Source: Streptomyces olivaceoviridis (GTDB taxonomy: Bacteria > Actinomycetota > Actinomycetes > Streptomycetales > Streptomycetaceae). From it: a stretch of DNA of 64,000 nt. This document shows, one piece after another, positions 49,336-58,183 of this stretch. Every line of letters starts with the position of its first letter. Positions within the stretch are counted from its first letter, which is position 1. Location: contig NZ_BMUI01000003.1 in NCBI RefSeq assembly GCF_014650115.1, forward strand, positions 310,001 to 374,000, in the 5' to 3' direction. The position numbers and the translations under genes were made by a program. The notes under the pieces were generated by a model that was not told where the DNA came from, ran no database searches, and saw nothing but the letters and a program-made list of their open reading frames with translations.

Positions 49336-50900
49336 GTGTGCTCCCTGAGCTGTCGGCGCAGGATCTTGCCGGAGGTGGCGCGGGGGACGGTGTCGATGAA
49401 GGTGACCCGGCGGACCCGCTTGTACGGGGCGACGCGTTCGGCGACGTACCGCAGGACGTCGTTCTCGGTCGGGCCGTCGGCGGTGGGGGCGCGGACGACG
49501 AAGGCGTGCGGGACCTCGTTGCCGTCCTCGTCGTACGCGCCGATGACGGCCGCGTCGGCGACGTCCGGGTGGGTGAGCAGGAGCGCCTCCAGTTCGGCGG
49601 GGGCCACCTGGAAGCCCTTGTACTTGATCAGTTCCTTCACCCGGTCGACCACGAACAGCCAGCCGCCGGCGTCGACGTACCCGATGTCCCCGGTGCGCAG
49701 CCAGCCGTCGGCGTCGATCATCGCGGCGGTGGCGTCGGGGCGGGCCAGGTAACCCTTCATCACCTGGGGGCCCCGGATCAGGATCTCGCCGGACTCGCCG
49801 GTGCGGAGGTCCTCGCCGGCGTCGTCCAGGGAGACGATCCGCATCTCGGTGCCGGCGATGAGCCTGCCGACCGTGCCGGCGGGGGCCTCGCGCAGCCGGT
49901 CCAGGGGGACGACATGGGTGCCGGGGGACAGTTCGGTCATGCCGTACGCCTGGCCGATCGGGGGCAGGCCCAGGCGCTCGGCGCAGGCGACGGCGAGCCG
50001 GGCGTCCAGCGGGGCGGCGGCGCTGATGACGTACTCCAGCGAGGAGAGGTCGTAGCGGCTGACCGCCGGGTGCTTGGCGAGGGCGAGGACGATCGGCGGG
50101 GCGACGTACAGGCCGGTGATGCGGTGCTTCTCGATCGCGGCGAGGAACGTCTCCAGCTCGAAGCGCGGCAGGACGACGACCGTGGCGCCCTTGCGCAGGG
50201 GCGCGTTCATCAGGGCGGTGAGGCCGTAGATGTGGAAGAACGGCAGGACGGCGAGGATGCGGTCGCCGGGTCCGGCGGGGACGGCGGGCTCCAGCTGGGC
50301 GAGGTTGGTGGCGATCTGCCGGTGGGTGAGCATGACGCCCTTGGGGGTACCGGTGGTGCCGGAGGAGTACGGCAGCGCGGCGACGTCCTCGGCCGGGTCG
50401 ATGCCGGTCTCCGGCTCGGGGGCGTTGGTGGCGAGCAGGTCGGTCAGCGAGCGGTGCCCGGGGGCGCTGTCGCACACGAGGATCTCCCGTACGCCGCCCG
50501 CGAGTTCGGCGGCCCGGCGGGCGGTCTCCAGCAGCGGGGAGACGGTGACGATCCAGCGGGCCGCGCTGTCGCGGAGCTGCCCCGCGAACTCCTCGGCGGT
50601 GGCGAGCGGGTGCACGGTGGTGACGGCGGCACCCGCGCGCGTGGCGGCGTGGAAGGCGACGGGGAACGCGATCGTGTTGGGGCTGTGCAGGGCGAGGACG
50701 TCGCCCTTGCGGACGCCCGTCTCGGCGAGGGCGGCGGCCAGGCGCCGGTGGAACCGGTCCACCTGCTCGTACGTGAGGGTGGTGCCGTCCGTGCCGTCGA
50801 TGAGGGCCGGCCGGTCGCCGAAGGCGGCGGCCCGGCCCAGGACGGCCTCGTGGATGGGGAGTGCCACGGGCGGAACGTCTGCGTACTCGCTGCGGAACAC
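49332..50900 (-). CDS. 4-coumarate:CoA ligase-like acyl-CoA synthetase
   Basis: 522 residues, same length as the S. coelicolor 4-coumarate:CoA ligase (SCO4383) and very similar in sequence as I remember it. AMP-binding LPYSSGTTGTPKGVMLTH, QAYGMTELSPGTH, GWLFVVDRVKELIKYKGFQVAPAELEALLL and C-terminal SGKILRRQLRE with the catalytic Lys. The S. coelicolor enzyme activates cinnamate and 4-coumarate in vitro. GTG start 4 bases after GAGGAGGAA. Operon context (carboxylase, dehydrogenase, hydratase) suggests branched or isoprenoid acids in vivo. Confidence 0.9.
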   Translation of the reverse strand: MFRSEYADVPPVALPIHEAVLGRAAAFGDRPALIDGTDGTTLTYEQVDRFHRRLAAALAETGVRKGDVLALHSPNTIAFPVAFHAATRAGAAVTTVHPLATAEEFAGQLRDSAARWIVTVSPLLETARRAAELAGGVREILVCDSAPGHRSLTDLLATNAPEPETGIDPAEDVAALPYSSGTTGTPKGVMLTHRQIATNLAQLEPAVPAGPGDRILAVLPFFHIYGLTALMNAPLRKGATVVVLPRFELETFLAAIEKHRITGLYVAPPIVLALAKHPAVSRYDLSSLEYVISAAAPLDARLAVACAERLGLPPIGQAYGMTELSPGTHVVPLDRLREAPAGTVGRLIAGTEMRIVSLDDAGEDLRTGESGEILIRGPQVMKGYLARPDATAAMIDADGWLRTGDIGYVDAGGWLFVVDRVKELIKYKGFQVAPAELEALLLTHPDVADAAVIGAYDEDGNEVPHAFVVRAPTADGPTENDVLRYVAERVAPYKRVRRVTFIDTVPRATSGKILRRQLREHT

Positions 50901-50922
50901 GGTTCCTCCTCGCACAGGGCGC

Positions 50923-52083
50923 CTAGTACGACTTGGGCAGGCCCAGGGTCTGGTGGGAGACGTAGTTGAGAATCATCTCCCGGCTCACCGGGGCGATACG
51001 GGACACGCGCGCGGCCGTTATCAACGAGGCGAGCCCGAACTCGCGCGTGAGCCCGTTGCCGCCGAGGGTGTGCACGGCCTGGTCCACGGCCCGCACGCAG
51101 GCCTCGCCCGCCGCGTACTTGGCCATGTTCGCGGCCTCGCCCGCGCCGATGTCGTCGCCGGCGTCGTAGAGGTGGGCCGCCTTCTGCATCATCAGCCGGG
51201 CCAGTTCCAGGTCGATGTGCGCCTGCGCCAGGGGGTGCGCGATGGCCTGGTGGGCGCCGATGGGGGCCTTCCACACCGTGCGGTCACGGGCGTAGTCGAC
51301 GGCCTTGGCGAGCGCGTACCGGCCCATGCCGATGGCGAACGCGGCGGTCATGATCCGCTCGGGGTTGAGTCCCGCGAAGAGCTGGAGGAGCCCCGCGTCA
51401 TCGTCGCCGACCAGTGCGCCGGCGGGCAGCCGTACGTCGTCCAGGACCAGCTCGAACTGCTTCTCGGCGGCGTTGAGTTCCATGTCGATGGGGTGTTTCT
51501 GGAAGCCCTCAGCGTCCGTCGGGACGATGAACAGGCAGGGCTTGAGCCGTCCGGTGCGGGCGTCCTCGGTACGGCCGACGATCAGCACGGCGTCGGCCAT
51601 GTCGACCCCGGAGATGAACACCTTGCGGCCGGTGAGCAGCCAGTCGGCGCCGTCCCGGCGGGCCGTGGTGGTGATGCGGTGGCTGTTGGAGCCGGCGTCG
51701 GGCTCGGTGATCCCGAAGGCCATGAGGCGGGTGCCGTCGGCGAGTCCGGGGAGCCACTGCCGTTTCTGGTCCTCCGTGCCGAAGCGGGATATCACCGTGC
51801 CGCAGATGGCGGGTGACACGACGAGCATGAGCAGCGGCGAGCCCGCGGCGCCCAGCTCTTCGAGCACGATGGACAGTTCCGCTATGCCGCCTCCTCCGCC
51901 GCCGTACTCCTCCGGAAGGTTGACGCCGAGGTAGCCGAGTTTTCCCGCCTCGCTCCACAGTTCGGTGGGCGGCTTGCCCTCGGCGACCGTGCGGGTGAGG
52001 TAGTCGCGGCCGTAGCGCTTGCCGAGGGCGGCTACCGCCGACCGGAGGGCCTTGTGTTCTTCGGACTCGATGAGAGTGGTCAT
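50923..52083 (-). CDS. Acyl-CoA dehydrogenase
   Basis: 386 residues. LMAFGITEPDAGSNSHRITTTARR, KVFISGVDMADAVLIVGRTED, and C-terminal region AVHTLGGNGLTREFGLASLITAARVSRIAPVSREMILNYVSHQTLGLPKSY. Resembles dehydrogenases of citronellyl-CoA or isovaleryl-CoA type in actinobacterial atu/liu operons. Start ATG giving MTTLIESEEHKALR. 54 bases before it (on the coding strand) is the carboxylase alpha stop. Confidence 0.87.
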   Translation of the reverse strand: MTTLIESEEHKALRSAVAALGKRYGRDYLTRTVAEGKPPTELWSEAGKLGYLGVNLPEEYGGGGGGIAELSIVLEELGAAGSPLLMLVVSPAICGTVISRFGTEDQKRQWLPGLADGTRLMAFGITEPDAGSNSHRITTTARRDGADWLLTGRKVFISGVDMADAVLIVGRTEDARTGRLKPCLFIVPTDAEGFQKHPIDMELNAAEKQFELVLDDVRLPAGALVGDDDAGLLQLFAGLNPERIMTAAFAIGMGRYALAKAVDYARDRTVWKAPIGAHQAIAHPLAQAHIDLELARLMMQKAAHLYDAGDDIGAGEAANMAKYAAGEACVRAVDQAVHTLGGNGLTREFGLASLITAARVSRIAPVSREMILNYVSHQTLGLPKSY

Positions 52084-52097
52084 CGGACTCCTTCGGG

Positions 52098-52140
52098 CTG
52101 CGGGTGATCCGTGGCTGGGCGCGCGGTTCCCCGCGCCTTA
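52098..52140. repeat. Dispersed intergenic repeat, copy 3
   Basis: CTGCGGGTGATCCGTGGCTG then GGCGCGCGGTTCCCCGCGCC TTA. The core matches copies 1 and 2. Its last three bases are the stop codon of the carboxylase alpha gene read on the minus strand. Confidence 0.6.
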
Positions 52141-53985
52141 GGTGGGTTGGACTACCGCCAGCACCGTGCCTGGCTCCACCTGCTGCCCCGGCTTGGCGTG
52201 GAGGGCCGTGAGCGTTCCCGCCGCCGGGGCCGAGATCTGGTGCTGCATCTTCATCGCCTCCAACCAGATGAGGCCCTGGCCCGCCCGAACCGTTGCCCCT
52301 TCGGCCAGACCCTCGGCGGTCCTGACCACCGTGCCCGGCATCGGGGCCACCAGGGACCCCGGCGCGAGCTGGTCCGCCGGGTCGGGGAAGCGGGGCAGGG
52401 CGGTGAGGCGGGTGGTGTTGACGTGGACCTCGTCGCCGTACCGGGCGACCTCGAACCTCCGGCGTACGCCGTCCACTTCGAGCACCACCAGACCCGCCTC
52501 CGCGTGCACGACCCGGACGCCGTCGGCGGCCAGGCCCTCCCGCGTGTGCCGGTACCGGACCTCGTGCTCCTCGCCGTCCATCCGGTACCGCTTCACCTGC
52601 GGCTGGGAGGGGACGTTGCGCCAGCCGCCGAAGCGCGAGCGGCCGTGGGCGTCGGCGAGGGCCGCGGCCAGGGGGGCGTGGGGGTCGGAAGCGGGCTCGG
52701 TCAGGGCGTCGAGGTGGCGGTCGTAGAAGCCGGTGTCCATGCGTCCGCTCGTGAACTCCGGGTGGCGCAGGGAGCGTACGAGCAGGTCGCGGTTGGTTAC
52801 CGGGCCGTGGACCGCGGCGGACTCCAGCGCGCCCGCGAGCCTGCGGACCGCCTCCGCGCGCGTGGGGGCGTGGGCGACGACCTTGGCGAGCATCGGGTCG
52901 TAGTGGACGCCGATGGTGTCGCCGTCGGTGTAACCCGTGTCCAGGCGGACGCCCTCCGGTACGGCGAGGCGGTGCAGGGTGCCCGTCTGGGGGGTCCAGT
53001 CACGGGCGGGGTCCTCCGCGTAGAGGCGGGCCTCGACGGCGTGGCCCCGCGCGCGCGGGGGCTCGCTCTCCAGCGCGTGGCCCTCGGCGATCCGGATCTG
53101 TTCCGCGACCAGGTCCAGGCCGAAGACCGCCTCGGTGACGGGGTGTTCGACCTGGAGGCGGGTGTTCATCTCCAGGAAGTGGGCGCGGCCGTCGGCGACC
53201 AGGAACTCGACGGTGCCCGCGCCGACGTAGGAGACGGCGCGGGCGGCGCGCACGGCCAGTGTGCGCAGCTCCTGTGCGAGCGCCGTGGTGAGTCCGGGCG
53301 CCGGGGCCTCCTCGACGACCTTCTGGTGGCGGCGCTGGAGGGAGCAGTCGCGGGTGCCGAGCGGCCAGACGGTGCCGTGGGTGTCGGCGAGGATCTGCAC
53401 CTCCACGTGGCGGCCGTGTTCGAGGTACGGCTCCACGAAGACCTCACCGTCGCCGAAGGCGCTCGCGGCCTCGGTGCGCGCGCCCTCCAGCGCGGCCGGC
53501 AACTCGTCCAGGCGGCGCACGATCCGCATCCCGCGCCCCCCGCCGCCGGCCGCCGCCTTCACCAGGACGGGCAGGTCGGTGCCGGTGACGGCGGCCGGAT
53601 CGAGCGGGGCGAGGCCCATGAGCCGCTTGGCGCGGGTCTTGGACGCCATGGCCTCGATGGCCCGCGGGGGCGGGCCGATCCAGACCAGGCCGGCGTCGAG
53701 GACGGCGCGGGCGAAGCCGGGATTCTCGGAGAGGAAGCCGTAGCCGGGGTGCACGGCGTCGGCGCCGGACGCCAGGGCCGCCTTCACGATCAGGTCGCCG
53801 CGCAGGTACGTCTCGGCGGGCGCCGCGCCCGGCAGCCGTACCGCCGTGTCGGCCACGCGCGCGTGGAGCGCGTTCGCGTCGGCGTCGGAGTGCACCGCGA
53901 CCGTCCGGATTCCCAGCTCACGGCAGGTGCGGAAGACACGGCAGGCGATCTCGCCCCGGTTGGCGACGAGCACACTGGAAATCAC
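52138..53985 (-). CDS. Acyl-CoA carboxylase alpha subunit (biotin carboxylase + BCCP)
   Basis: 615 residues. Biotin carboxylase: VLVANRGEIACRVFRTCRELG, HPGYGFLSENPGFA, ATP-grasp loop VKAAAGGGGRGMRIVRR, HVEVQILADTHGTVWPLGTRDCSLQRRHQKVVEEAPAP, FLEMNTRLQVEHPVTE. Biotin carrier at the end with WLEAMKMQHQISAPAAGTL (biotin on Lys). The stretch between KRLMGLAPLDP and LPVLVKA is about 15 residues shorter than usual. GTG start 6 bases after AGGG; the stop is the rare TAA, inside a repeat. With the beta subunit it carboxylates an acyl-CoA (methylcrotonyl-, geranyl- or propionyl-CoA). Confidence 0.92.
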   Translation of the reverse strand: MISSVLVANRGEIACRVFRTCRELGIRTVAVHSDADANALHARVADTAVRLPGAAPAETYLRGDLIVKAALASGADAVHPGYGFLSENPGFARAVLDAGLVWIGPPPRAIEAMASKTRAKRLMGLAPLDPAAVTGTDLPVLVKAAAGGGGRGMRIVRRLDELPAALEGARTEAASAFGDGEVFVEPYLEHGRHVEVQILADTHGTVWPLGTRDCSLQRRHQKVVEEAPAPGLTTALAQELRTLAVRAARAVSYVGAGTVEFLVADGRAHFLEMNTRLQVEHPVTEAVFGLDLVAEQIRIAEGHALESEPPRARGHAVEARLYAEDPARDWTPQTGTLHRLAVPEGVRLDTGYTDGDTIGVHYDPMLAKVVAHAPTRAEAVRRLAGALESAAVHGPVTNRDLLVRSLRHPEFTSGRMDTGFYDRHLDALTEPASDPHAPLAAALADAHGRSRFGGWRNVPSQPQVKRYRMDGEEHEVRYRHTREGLAADGVRVVHAEAGLVVLEVDGVRRRFEVARYGDEVHVNTTRLTALPRFPDPADQLAPGSLVAPMPGTVVRTAEGLAEGATVRAGQGLIWLEAMKMQHQISAPAAGTLTALHAKPGQQVEPGTVLAVVQPT

Positions 53986-53993
53986 GGGATCCC

Positions 53994-55592
53994 TCACATC
54001 CGGAAGACGCCGAAGCCACCGCGCGCGCCCTCGTAGGGCGCGGTGTGCAGGGCGGAGAGGCACAGGCCGAGGACGGTGCGGGTGTCGCGCGGGTCGATGA
54101 CGCCGTCGTCGTACAGCCGCCCGGACAGGAACATGGGCAGCGACTCGGACTCGATCTGCTGCTCCACCATGGCGCGCAGGGCCGCGTCCGCGTCCTCGTC
54201 GTACGGCTGTCCCTTGGCCGCCGCCGACTGCCGGGCGACGATCGACAGCACGCCGGCGAGCTGCTGCGGGCCCATGACGGCGGACTTGGCGCTGGGCCAG
54301 GAGAACAGGAAGCGGGGGTCGTAGGCCCGGCCGCACATGCCGTAGTGCCCGGCGCCGTACGACGCGCCCATGAGGACCGACAGGTGCGGGACCCTGCTGT
54401 TGCTGACCGCGTTGATCATCATCGCGCCGTGCTTGATGATCCCGCCCTGCTCGTACTCCCTGCCGACCATGTAGCCGGTGGTGTTGTGCAGGAAGAGCAG
54501 CGGGATGTCGCGCTGGTTGGCGAGCTGGATGAACTGGGCGGCCTTCTGCGACTCGGCGCTGAACAGGACGCCCTGGGCGTTGGCCAGGATGCCGACGGGG
54601 TAGCCGTGCAGGGCCGCCCAGCCGGTGACCAGGCTGGTGCCGTACAGCGGCTTGAACTCGTCGAAGTCGGAGCCGTCCACGATCCGGGCGATGACCTCGC
54701 GCGGGTCGAACGGGATCTTCAGGTCCCCGGGGACGATGCCCAGCAGCTCCTCCGGGTCGTACTCGGGCGGCTCGGCCGGGCCGGGGTCCGGGTGGGCCTT
54801 GCGGTGGTTGAGACGGGCCACGACCCGGCGGGCCTGGCGCAGCGCGTCCGGCTCGTCCAGGGCGAAGTGGTCGGCGAGGCCGGACACGCGCGCGTGCATC
54901 TCGGCGCCGCCCAGCGACTCGTCGTCGCTCTCCTCGCCGGTCGCCATCTTCACCAGCGGCGGCCCGCCGAGGAACACCTTCGCGCGCTCCTTGACCATGA
55001 TCACGTGGTCGGACATGCCGGGGATGTAGGCGCCGCCGGCGGTGGAGTTGCCGAAGACGACGGCGATCGTCGGGATGCCGGCGGCGGAGAGCCGGGTGAG
55101 GTCGCGGAAGATCGCGCCGCCCGGGATGAAGATCTCCTTCTGGGACGGCAGATCGGCTCCGCCCGACTCCACCAGGCTGATGCAGGGCAGCCGGTTGGCG
55201 AGCGCGATGTCGTTCGCGCGGAGGGCCTTCTTCAGGCTCCACGGGTTGCTGGCGCCGCCGCGCACGGTCGGGTCGTTGGCGGTGATCAGGCACTCCACGC
55301 CCTCGACCACGCCGATCCCGGTGACGAGGGAGGCGCCGACGGGGTACTCGCTGCCCCAGGCGGCCAGCGGGGACAGCTCCAGGAACGGGGTGTCGGGGTC
55401 CAGCAGCAGCTCGATGCGCTCGCGGGGCAGCAGCTTGCCGCGCCCCCGGTGCCGCTGGACGTACTTCTCACCGCCGCCCGCGAGTGCCTTGGCGTGCTCG
55501 GCCTCCAGCTCGGCGAGCTTGGCGAGCATGGACTCGCGGTGGGCCCGGTGGTCGGGGGCGGTGGGGTCGACAGTGGTCCGCAGAACCGTCAC
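53994..55592 (-). CDS. Acyl-CoA carboxylase beta subunit (carboxyltransferase)
   Basis: 532 residues. Carboxyltransferase domains with FGNSTAGGAYIPGMSDHVIMV, GGPPLVKMATGEESDDESLGGAEMHARVSG and second-half TGYMVGREYEQGGIIKHGAKM-like segment (TTGYMVGREYEQGGIIKHGAMMINAV), MGASYGAGHYGMCGRAYDP. This resembles methylcrotonyl/geranyl-CoA carboxylase beta chains more than the AccB/PccB type. GTG start overlaps the AtuA-like stop (GTGA). The alpha subunit follows 8 bases later. Confidence 0.92.
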   Translation of the reverse strand: MTVLRTTVDPTAPDHRAHRESMLAKLAELEAEHAKALAGGGEKYVQRHRGRGKLLPRERIELLLDPDTPFLELSPLAAWGSEYPVGASLVTGIGVVEGVECLITANDPTVRGGASNPWSLKKALRANDIALANRLPCISLVESGGADLPSQKEIFIPGGAIFRDLTRLSAAGIPTIAVVFGNSTAGGAYIPGMSDHVIMVKERAKVFLGGPPLVKMATGEESDDESLGGAEMHARVSGLADHFALDEPDALRQARRVVARLNHRKAHPDPGPAEPPEYDPEELLGIVPGDLKIPFDPREVIARIVDGSDFDEFKPLYGTSLVTGWAALHGYPVGILANAQGVLFSAESQKAAQFIQLANQRDIPLLFLHNTTGYMVGREYEQGGIIKHGAMMINAVSNSRVPHLSVLMGASYGAGHYGMCGRAYDPRFLFSWPSAKSAVMGPQQLAGVLSIVARQSAAAKGQPYDEDADAALRAMVEQQIESESLPMFLSGRLYDDGVIDPRDTRTVLGLCLSALHTAPYEGARGGFGVFRM

Positions 55593-57265
55593 AGCAGAGT
55601 CTCCGGGATGTCCAGGTGGCGGGAGCGCAGCCATTCGCCGAGGGCCTTGGCCTGCGGGTCGAAGCGGGCCTGTGCGGCGACGCCGGCGCCGAGGACGCCC
55701 TCGACGACGAAGTTGAGCGCGCGCAGGTTCGGGAGCACGTGCCGGGTGACGGGCAGGTCGCGGGTCTCGGGCAGCAGCCGCCGGAAGGCGTCGGTGGTCA
55801 GTGCGCGGGCGAGCCACCGCCAGGCCTCGTCCGACCGTGCCCACACCCCCACGTTGGCGTTCCCGCCCTTGTCCCCGCTGCGTGCCCCGGCGACCAGGCC
55901 GAGGGGCGCCCGGCGGGTCGGGCCGGGCGGGAGGGGTTCCGGGAGGGGCGGGGGCACTACGGCGTCGAGGGGCCGGGTGTCCTGGGGCGGCGGCACGGGG
56001 ACACGGCGTCCGTCGTGGAGGACGGCCCTGTGGTCCACGTCCCCATGGGGCACGTACACATCCTCGAAGACCCCATAGGGGGCGCCACTTCCGGGTGGGG
56101 ACAGCACATGGAAGCCCGGGTAGCTGCCGAGGGCCAGCTCCACGGCGGCCCCGCTGAGCGCCCGCCCCACGACCCGCTGGTCCGGGTCCCGTACGACGAG
56201 CCGCAGCAACGCGCTGGCCGTCTCCTCGGTGTCCGCGTCGGCCCGGTCGGTGCGCACCAGTTCCCAGCGGACCTCCCGCGGCGGCGACTTGGCGAGCGCG
56301 TCGGCGAGCTGCTCCCGCACCAGGGCCGCCTTGGCCTCGATGTCCAGTCCGGTGAGGACGAAGACGACCTCGTTGCGGAAGCCGCCGAGCCGGTTGACCC
56401 CGGCCTTGAGCGTGGGCGGCGGCGCCTCCCCGCGCACCCCCTCGATCCGTACCCGGTCCGGCCCGTCCTGGCTCAGCCGTACGGTGTCCAGCCGGGCGGT
56501 GACATCGGGTCCGGCGTACCGGGCGCCGCCGGTCTCGTACAGCAGTTGCGCGGTGACCGTGCCCACGTCCACGAAGCCGCCGGTGCCCGGGTGCTTGGTG
56601 ATCACGCTGGTGCCGTCGGCGTGGATCTCGGCGAGCGGGAAGCCGGGACGCCGTACGTCCCCCTCGCCGAAGAACGGGTAGTTGCCGCCCGTGGCCTGGG
56701 TCCCGCACTCCAGCACGTGCCCGGCGACGACGGCACCGGCGAGCCGGTCGTGGTCCGCCGGCCCCCATCCGAAGTGGGCGGCGGCGGGGCCGGTGACGAG
56801 CGCCGCGTCGGTCACCCGGCCGGTGACCACCACGTCGGCCCCGGCCCGCAGGCACGCGGCGATGCCGAAGCCGCCGAGATAGGCGTGGGCGGCGAGGGCG
56901 CCCGGGTGGGCGGCGGTCAGGTCGTCGCCCTCGACGTGCGCGACCCGCGCCGGGATGCCGAGCCGGTCCGCCGACTTCCGTATCTCGTCGGCGAGTCCGG
57001 CGGGGTTGAGGCCGCCCGCGTTGGTGACGATCCGCACGCCGCGTTCGTGGGCGAGGCCCAGGCAGTCCTCCAGCTGGCGCGGGAAGGTGCGGGCGTACCC
57101 GGCGGCCGGGTCCTTCAGCCGGTCACGGCCGAGGATGAGCATGGTGAGTTCGGCGAGGTAGTCACCGGTGAGGACGTCGACCTCGCCGCCGGTGAGCATC
57201 TCGCGCAGGGCGTCCGCGCGGTCGCCGTAGAAGCCGGAGAAGTTGCCGATGCGCAGCGGGTTCAC
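55589..57265 (-). CDS. AtuA-like protein (DUF1446)
   Basis: 558 residues. N-terminal DUF1446 region: [42 protein letters not shown], then [19 protein letters not shown] and [23 protein letters not shown]; the C-terminal 110 residues form the AtuA-associated small domain ([22 protein letters not shown]). AtuA of Pseudomonas is needed for citronellol/geraniol catabolism; its reaction is unclear. GTG start overlaps the upstream stop. Together with the carboxylase genes it points to acyclic isoprenoid or branched acyl-CoA degradation. Confidence 0.9.
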   Translation of the reverse strand: MNPLRIGNFSGFYGDRADALREMLTGGEVDVLTGDYLAELTMLILGRDRLKDPAAGYARTFPRQLEDCLGLAHERGVRIVTNAGGLNPAGLADEIRKSADRLGIPARVAHVEGDDLTAAHPGALAAHAYLGGFGIAACLRAGADVVVTGRVTDAALVTGPAAAHFGWGPADHDRLAGAVVAGHVLECGTQATGGNYPFFGEGDVRRPGFPLAEIHADGTSVITKHPGTGGFVDVGTVTAQLLYETGGARYAGPDVTARLDTVRLSQDGPDRVRIEGVRGEAPPPTLKAGVNRLGGFRNEVVFVLTGLDIEAKAALVREQLADALAKSPPREVRWELVRTDRADADTEETASALLRLVVRDPDQRVVGRALSGAAVELALGSYPGFHVLSPPGSGAPYGVFEDVYVPHGDVDHRAVLHDGRRVPVPPPQDTRPLDAVVPPPLPEPLPPGPTRRAPLGLVAGARSGDKGGNANVGVWARSDEAWRWLARALTTDAFRRLLPETRDLPVTRHVLPNLRALNFVVEGVLGAGVAAQARFDPQAKALGEWLRSRHLDIPETLL

Positions 57266-58056
57266 CGGCCGGTCCCCTTCGGCGGGCGGCCGGTGCCGGG
57301 CGGGCCCGCGAAGGCCTGGGCGATGTCGAGCCAGCGGTCGGCGTCCGGGCCGGTGGCCGTCAGCGCGAGGTCGTCCCGGTGGGCGCGCTGGGTGACCAGG
57401 AGGCAGAAGTCGAGGGCGGGGCCGGTGACGCGCTGGGCGGCGCGCTCGTCGCCGTACGCCCACACCTGACCGGAGGGTGCGGTCAGTTCCACCCGGAACT
57501 CCTCGTCCGGCGGCGTCAGTCCGTGCACTCCGAAGGCGAAGTCACGGGTCCGCACCCCGAGTCGGGCCACATGCCGGAGCCGGTCGGTGAGTGGGCGCAC
57601 CACACCCAGGGCGTCGGCGATGTCCAGCCCGTGGGCCCAGGTCTCCATGAGCCGGGCCGTGGCCATGGAGGCGGCGGACATGGGCGGGCCGTACCAGGGG
57701 AAACGGGCACCGGCCGGTGCGTCGCGCAGGGCCCGGTCGAGGGCGGTGCGCCCGCCGCGCCAGGCCGCCAGCAGTTCGGCGGGCGGGAGTACGGCGCCCT
57801 CCTCCGCTCCCTCGTCCACGAACGAGCCGGGTGCGGCGAGCGCCTTCTCGACCAGCGCCCGGAAGGCGTCGGCGTCGGTGACGGCCAGCAGGGCCGAGCG
57901 GTCGGTCCAGGCGAGGTGCGCGATCTGGTGGGCGACGGTCCAGCCGGGTGCCGGAGTGGGCAGGGCCCACTGGGATGGACTCAACTCGGCCACGAGACGG
58001 TCGAGTTCACCGCTTTCGGCACGCAGGTCGTCGATGACGGGCGTCGGGTCGGCCAT
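57262..58056 (-). CDS. TIGR03084-family metal-binding (DinB/MDMPI-like) protein
   Basis: 264 residues. N-terminal DinB-like bundle with metal ligands His in [14 protein letters not shown] (about residue 45) and Glu/His in [18 protein letters not shown] (about 145), then a C-terminal MDMPI-like domain. Related proteins use mycothiol in isomerase or transferase reactions. First gene of the eight-gene operon; ATG start 32 bases after the palindrome at 58089-58100. Its role with AtuA-like proteins is not known. Confidence 0.85.
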   Translation of the reverse strand: MADPTPVIDDLRAESGELDRLVAELSPSQWALPTPAPGWTVAHQIAHLAWTDRSALLAVTDADAFRALVEKALAAPGSFVDEGAEEGAVLPPAELLAAWRGGRTALDRALRDAPAGARFPWYGPPMSAASMATARLMETWAHGLDIADALGVVRPLTDRLRHVARLGVRTRDFAFGVHGLTPPDEEFRVELTAPSGQVWAYGDERAAQRVTGPALDFCLLVTQRAHRDDLALTATGPDADRWLDIAQAFAGPPGTGRPPKGTGR

Positions 58057-58088
58057 GGGGGGAGCATGGCAGCGGCGGAAGAAACAAT

Positions 58089-58100
58089 CAAGCGTGCTTG
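58089..58100. promoter_or_regulatory. Operator-like palindrome of the acyl-CoA carboxylase operon
   Basis: CAAGCGTGCTTG, perfect but for the central base pair symmetry (arms CAAGC/GCTTG), 32 bases before the first gene of the operon. Plausible binding site for the operon's own TetR regulator. Confidence 0.6.
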
Positions 58101-58142
58101 CATGAATTGACGAGCCGCCAGGGCACGGTGCCCGCGGGAGGG

Positions 58143-58179
58143 CGGTCCGGGCGGATCGGCTGTCGCTCCGCCCGGACCG
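58143..58179 (-). terminator. Terminator after the malic enzyme gene
   Basis: CGGTCCGGGCGGA (58143-58155) and TCCGCCCGGACCG (58167-58179), perfect 13-bp stem with 11-base loop, beginning 4 bases beyond the malic enzyme stop. Confidence 0.8.
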
Positions 58180-58183
58180 GAGG

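Noticed and set aside
54045..56078. Long plus-strand frame (677 codons) opposite the carboxylase beta gene
   Set aside because: Shadow frame of GC-rich coding DNA: Gly/Arg/Val-rich, no domain, opposite a well conserved enzyme.
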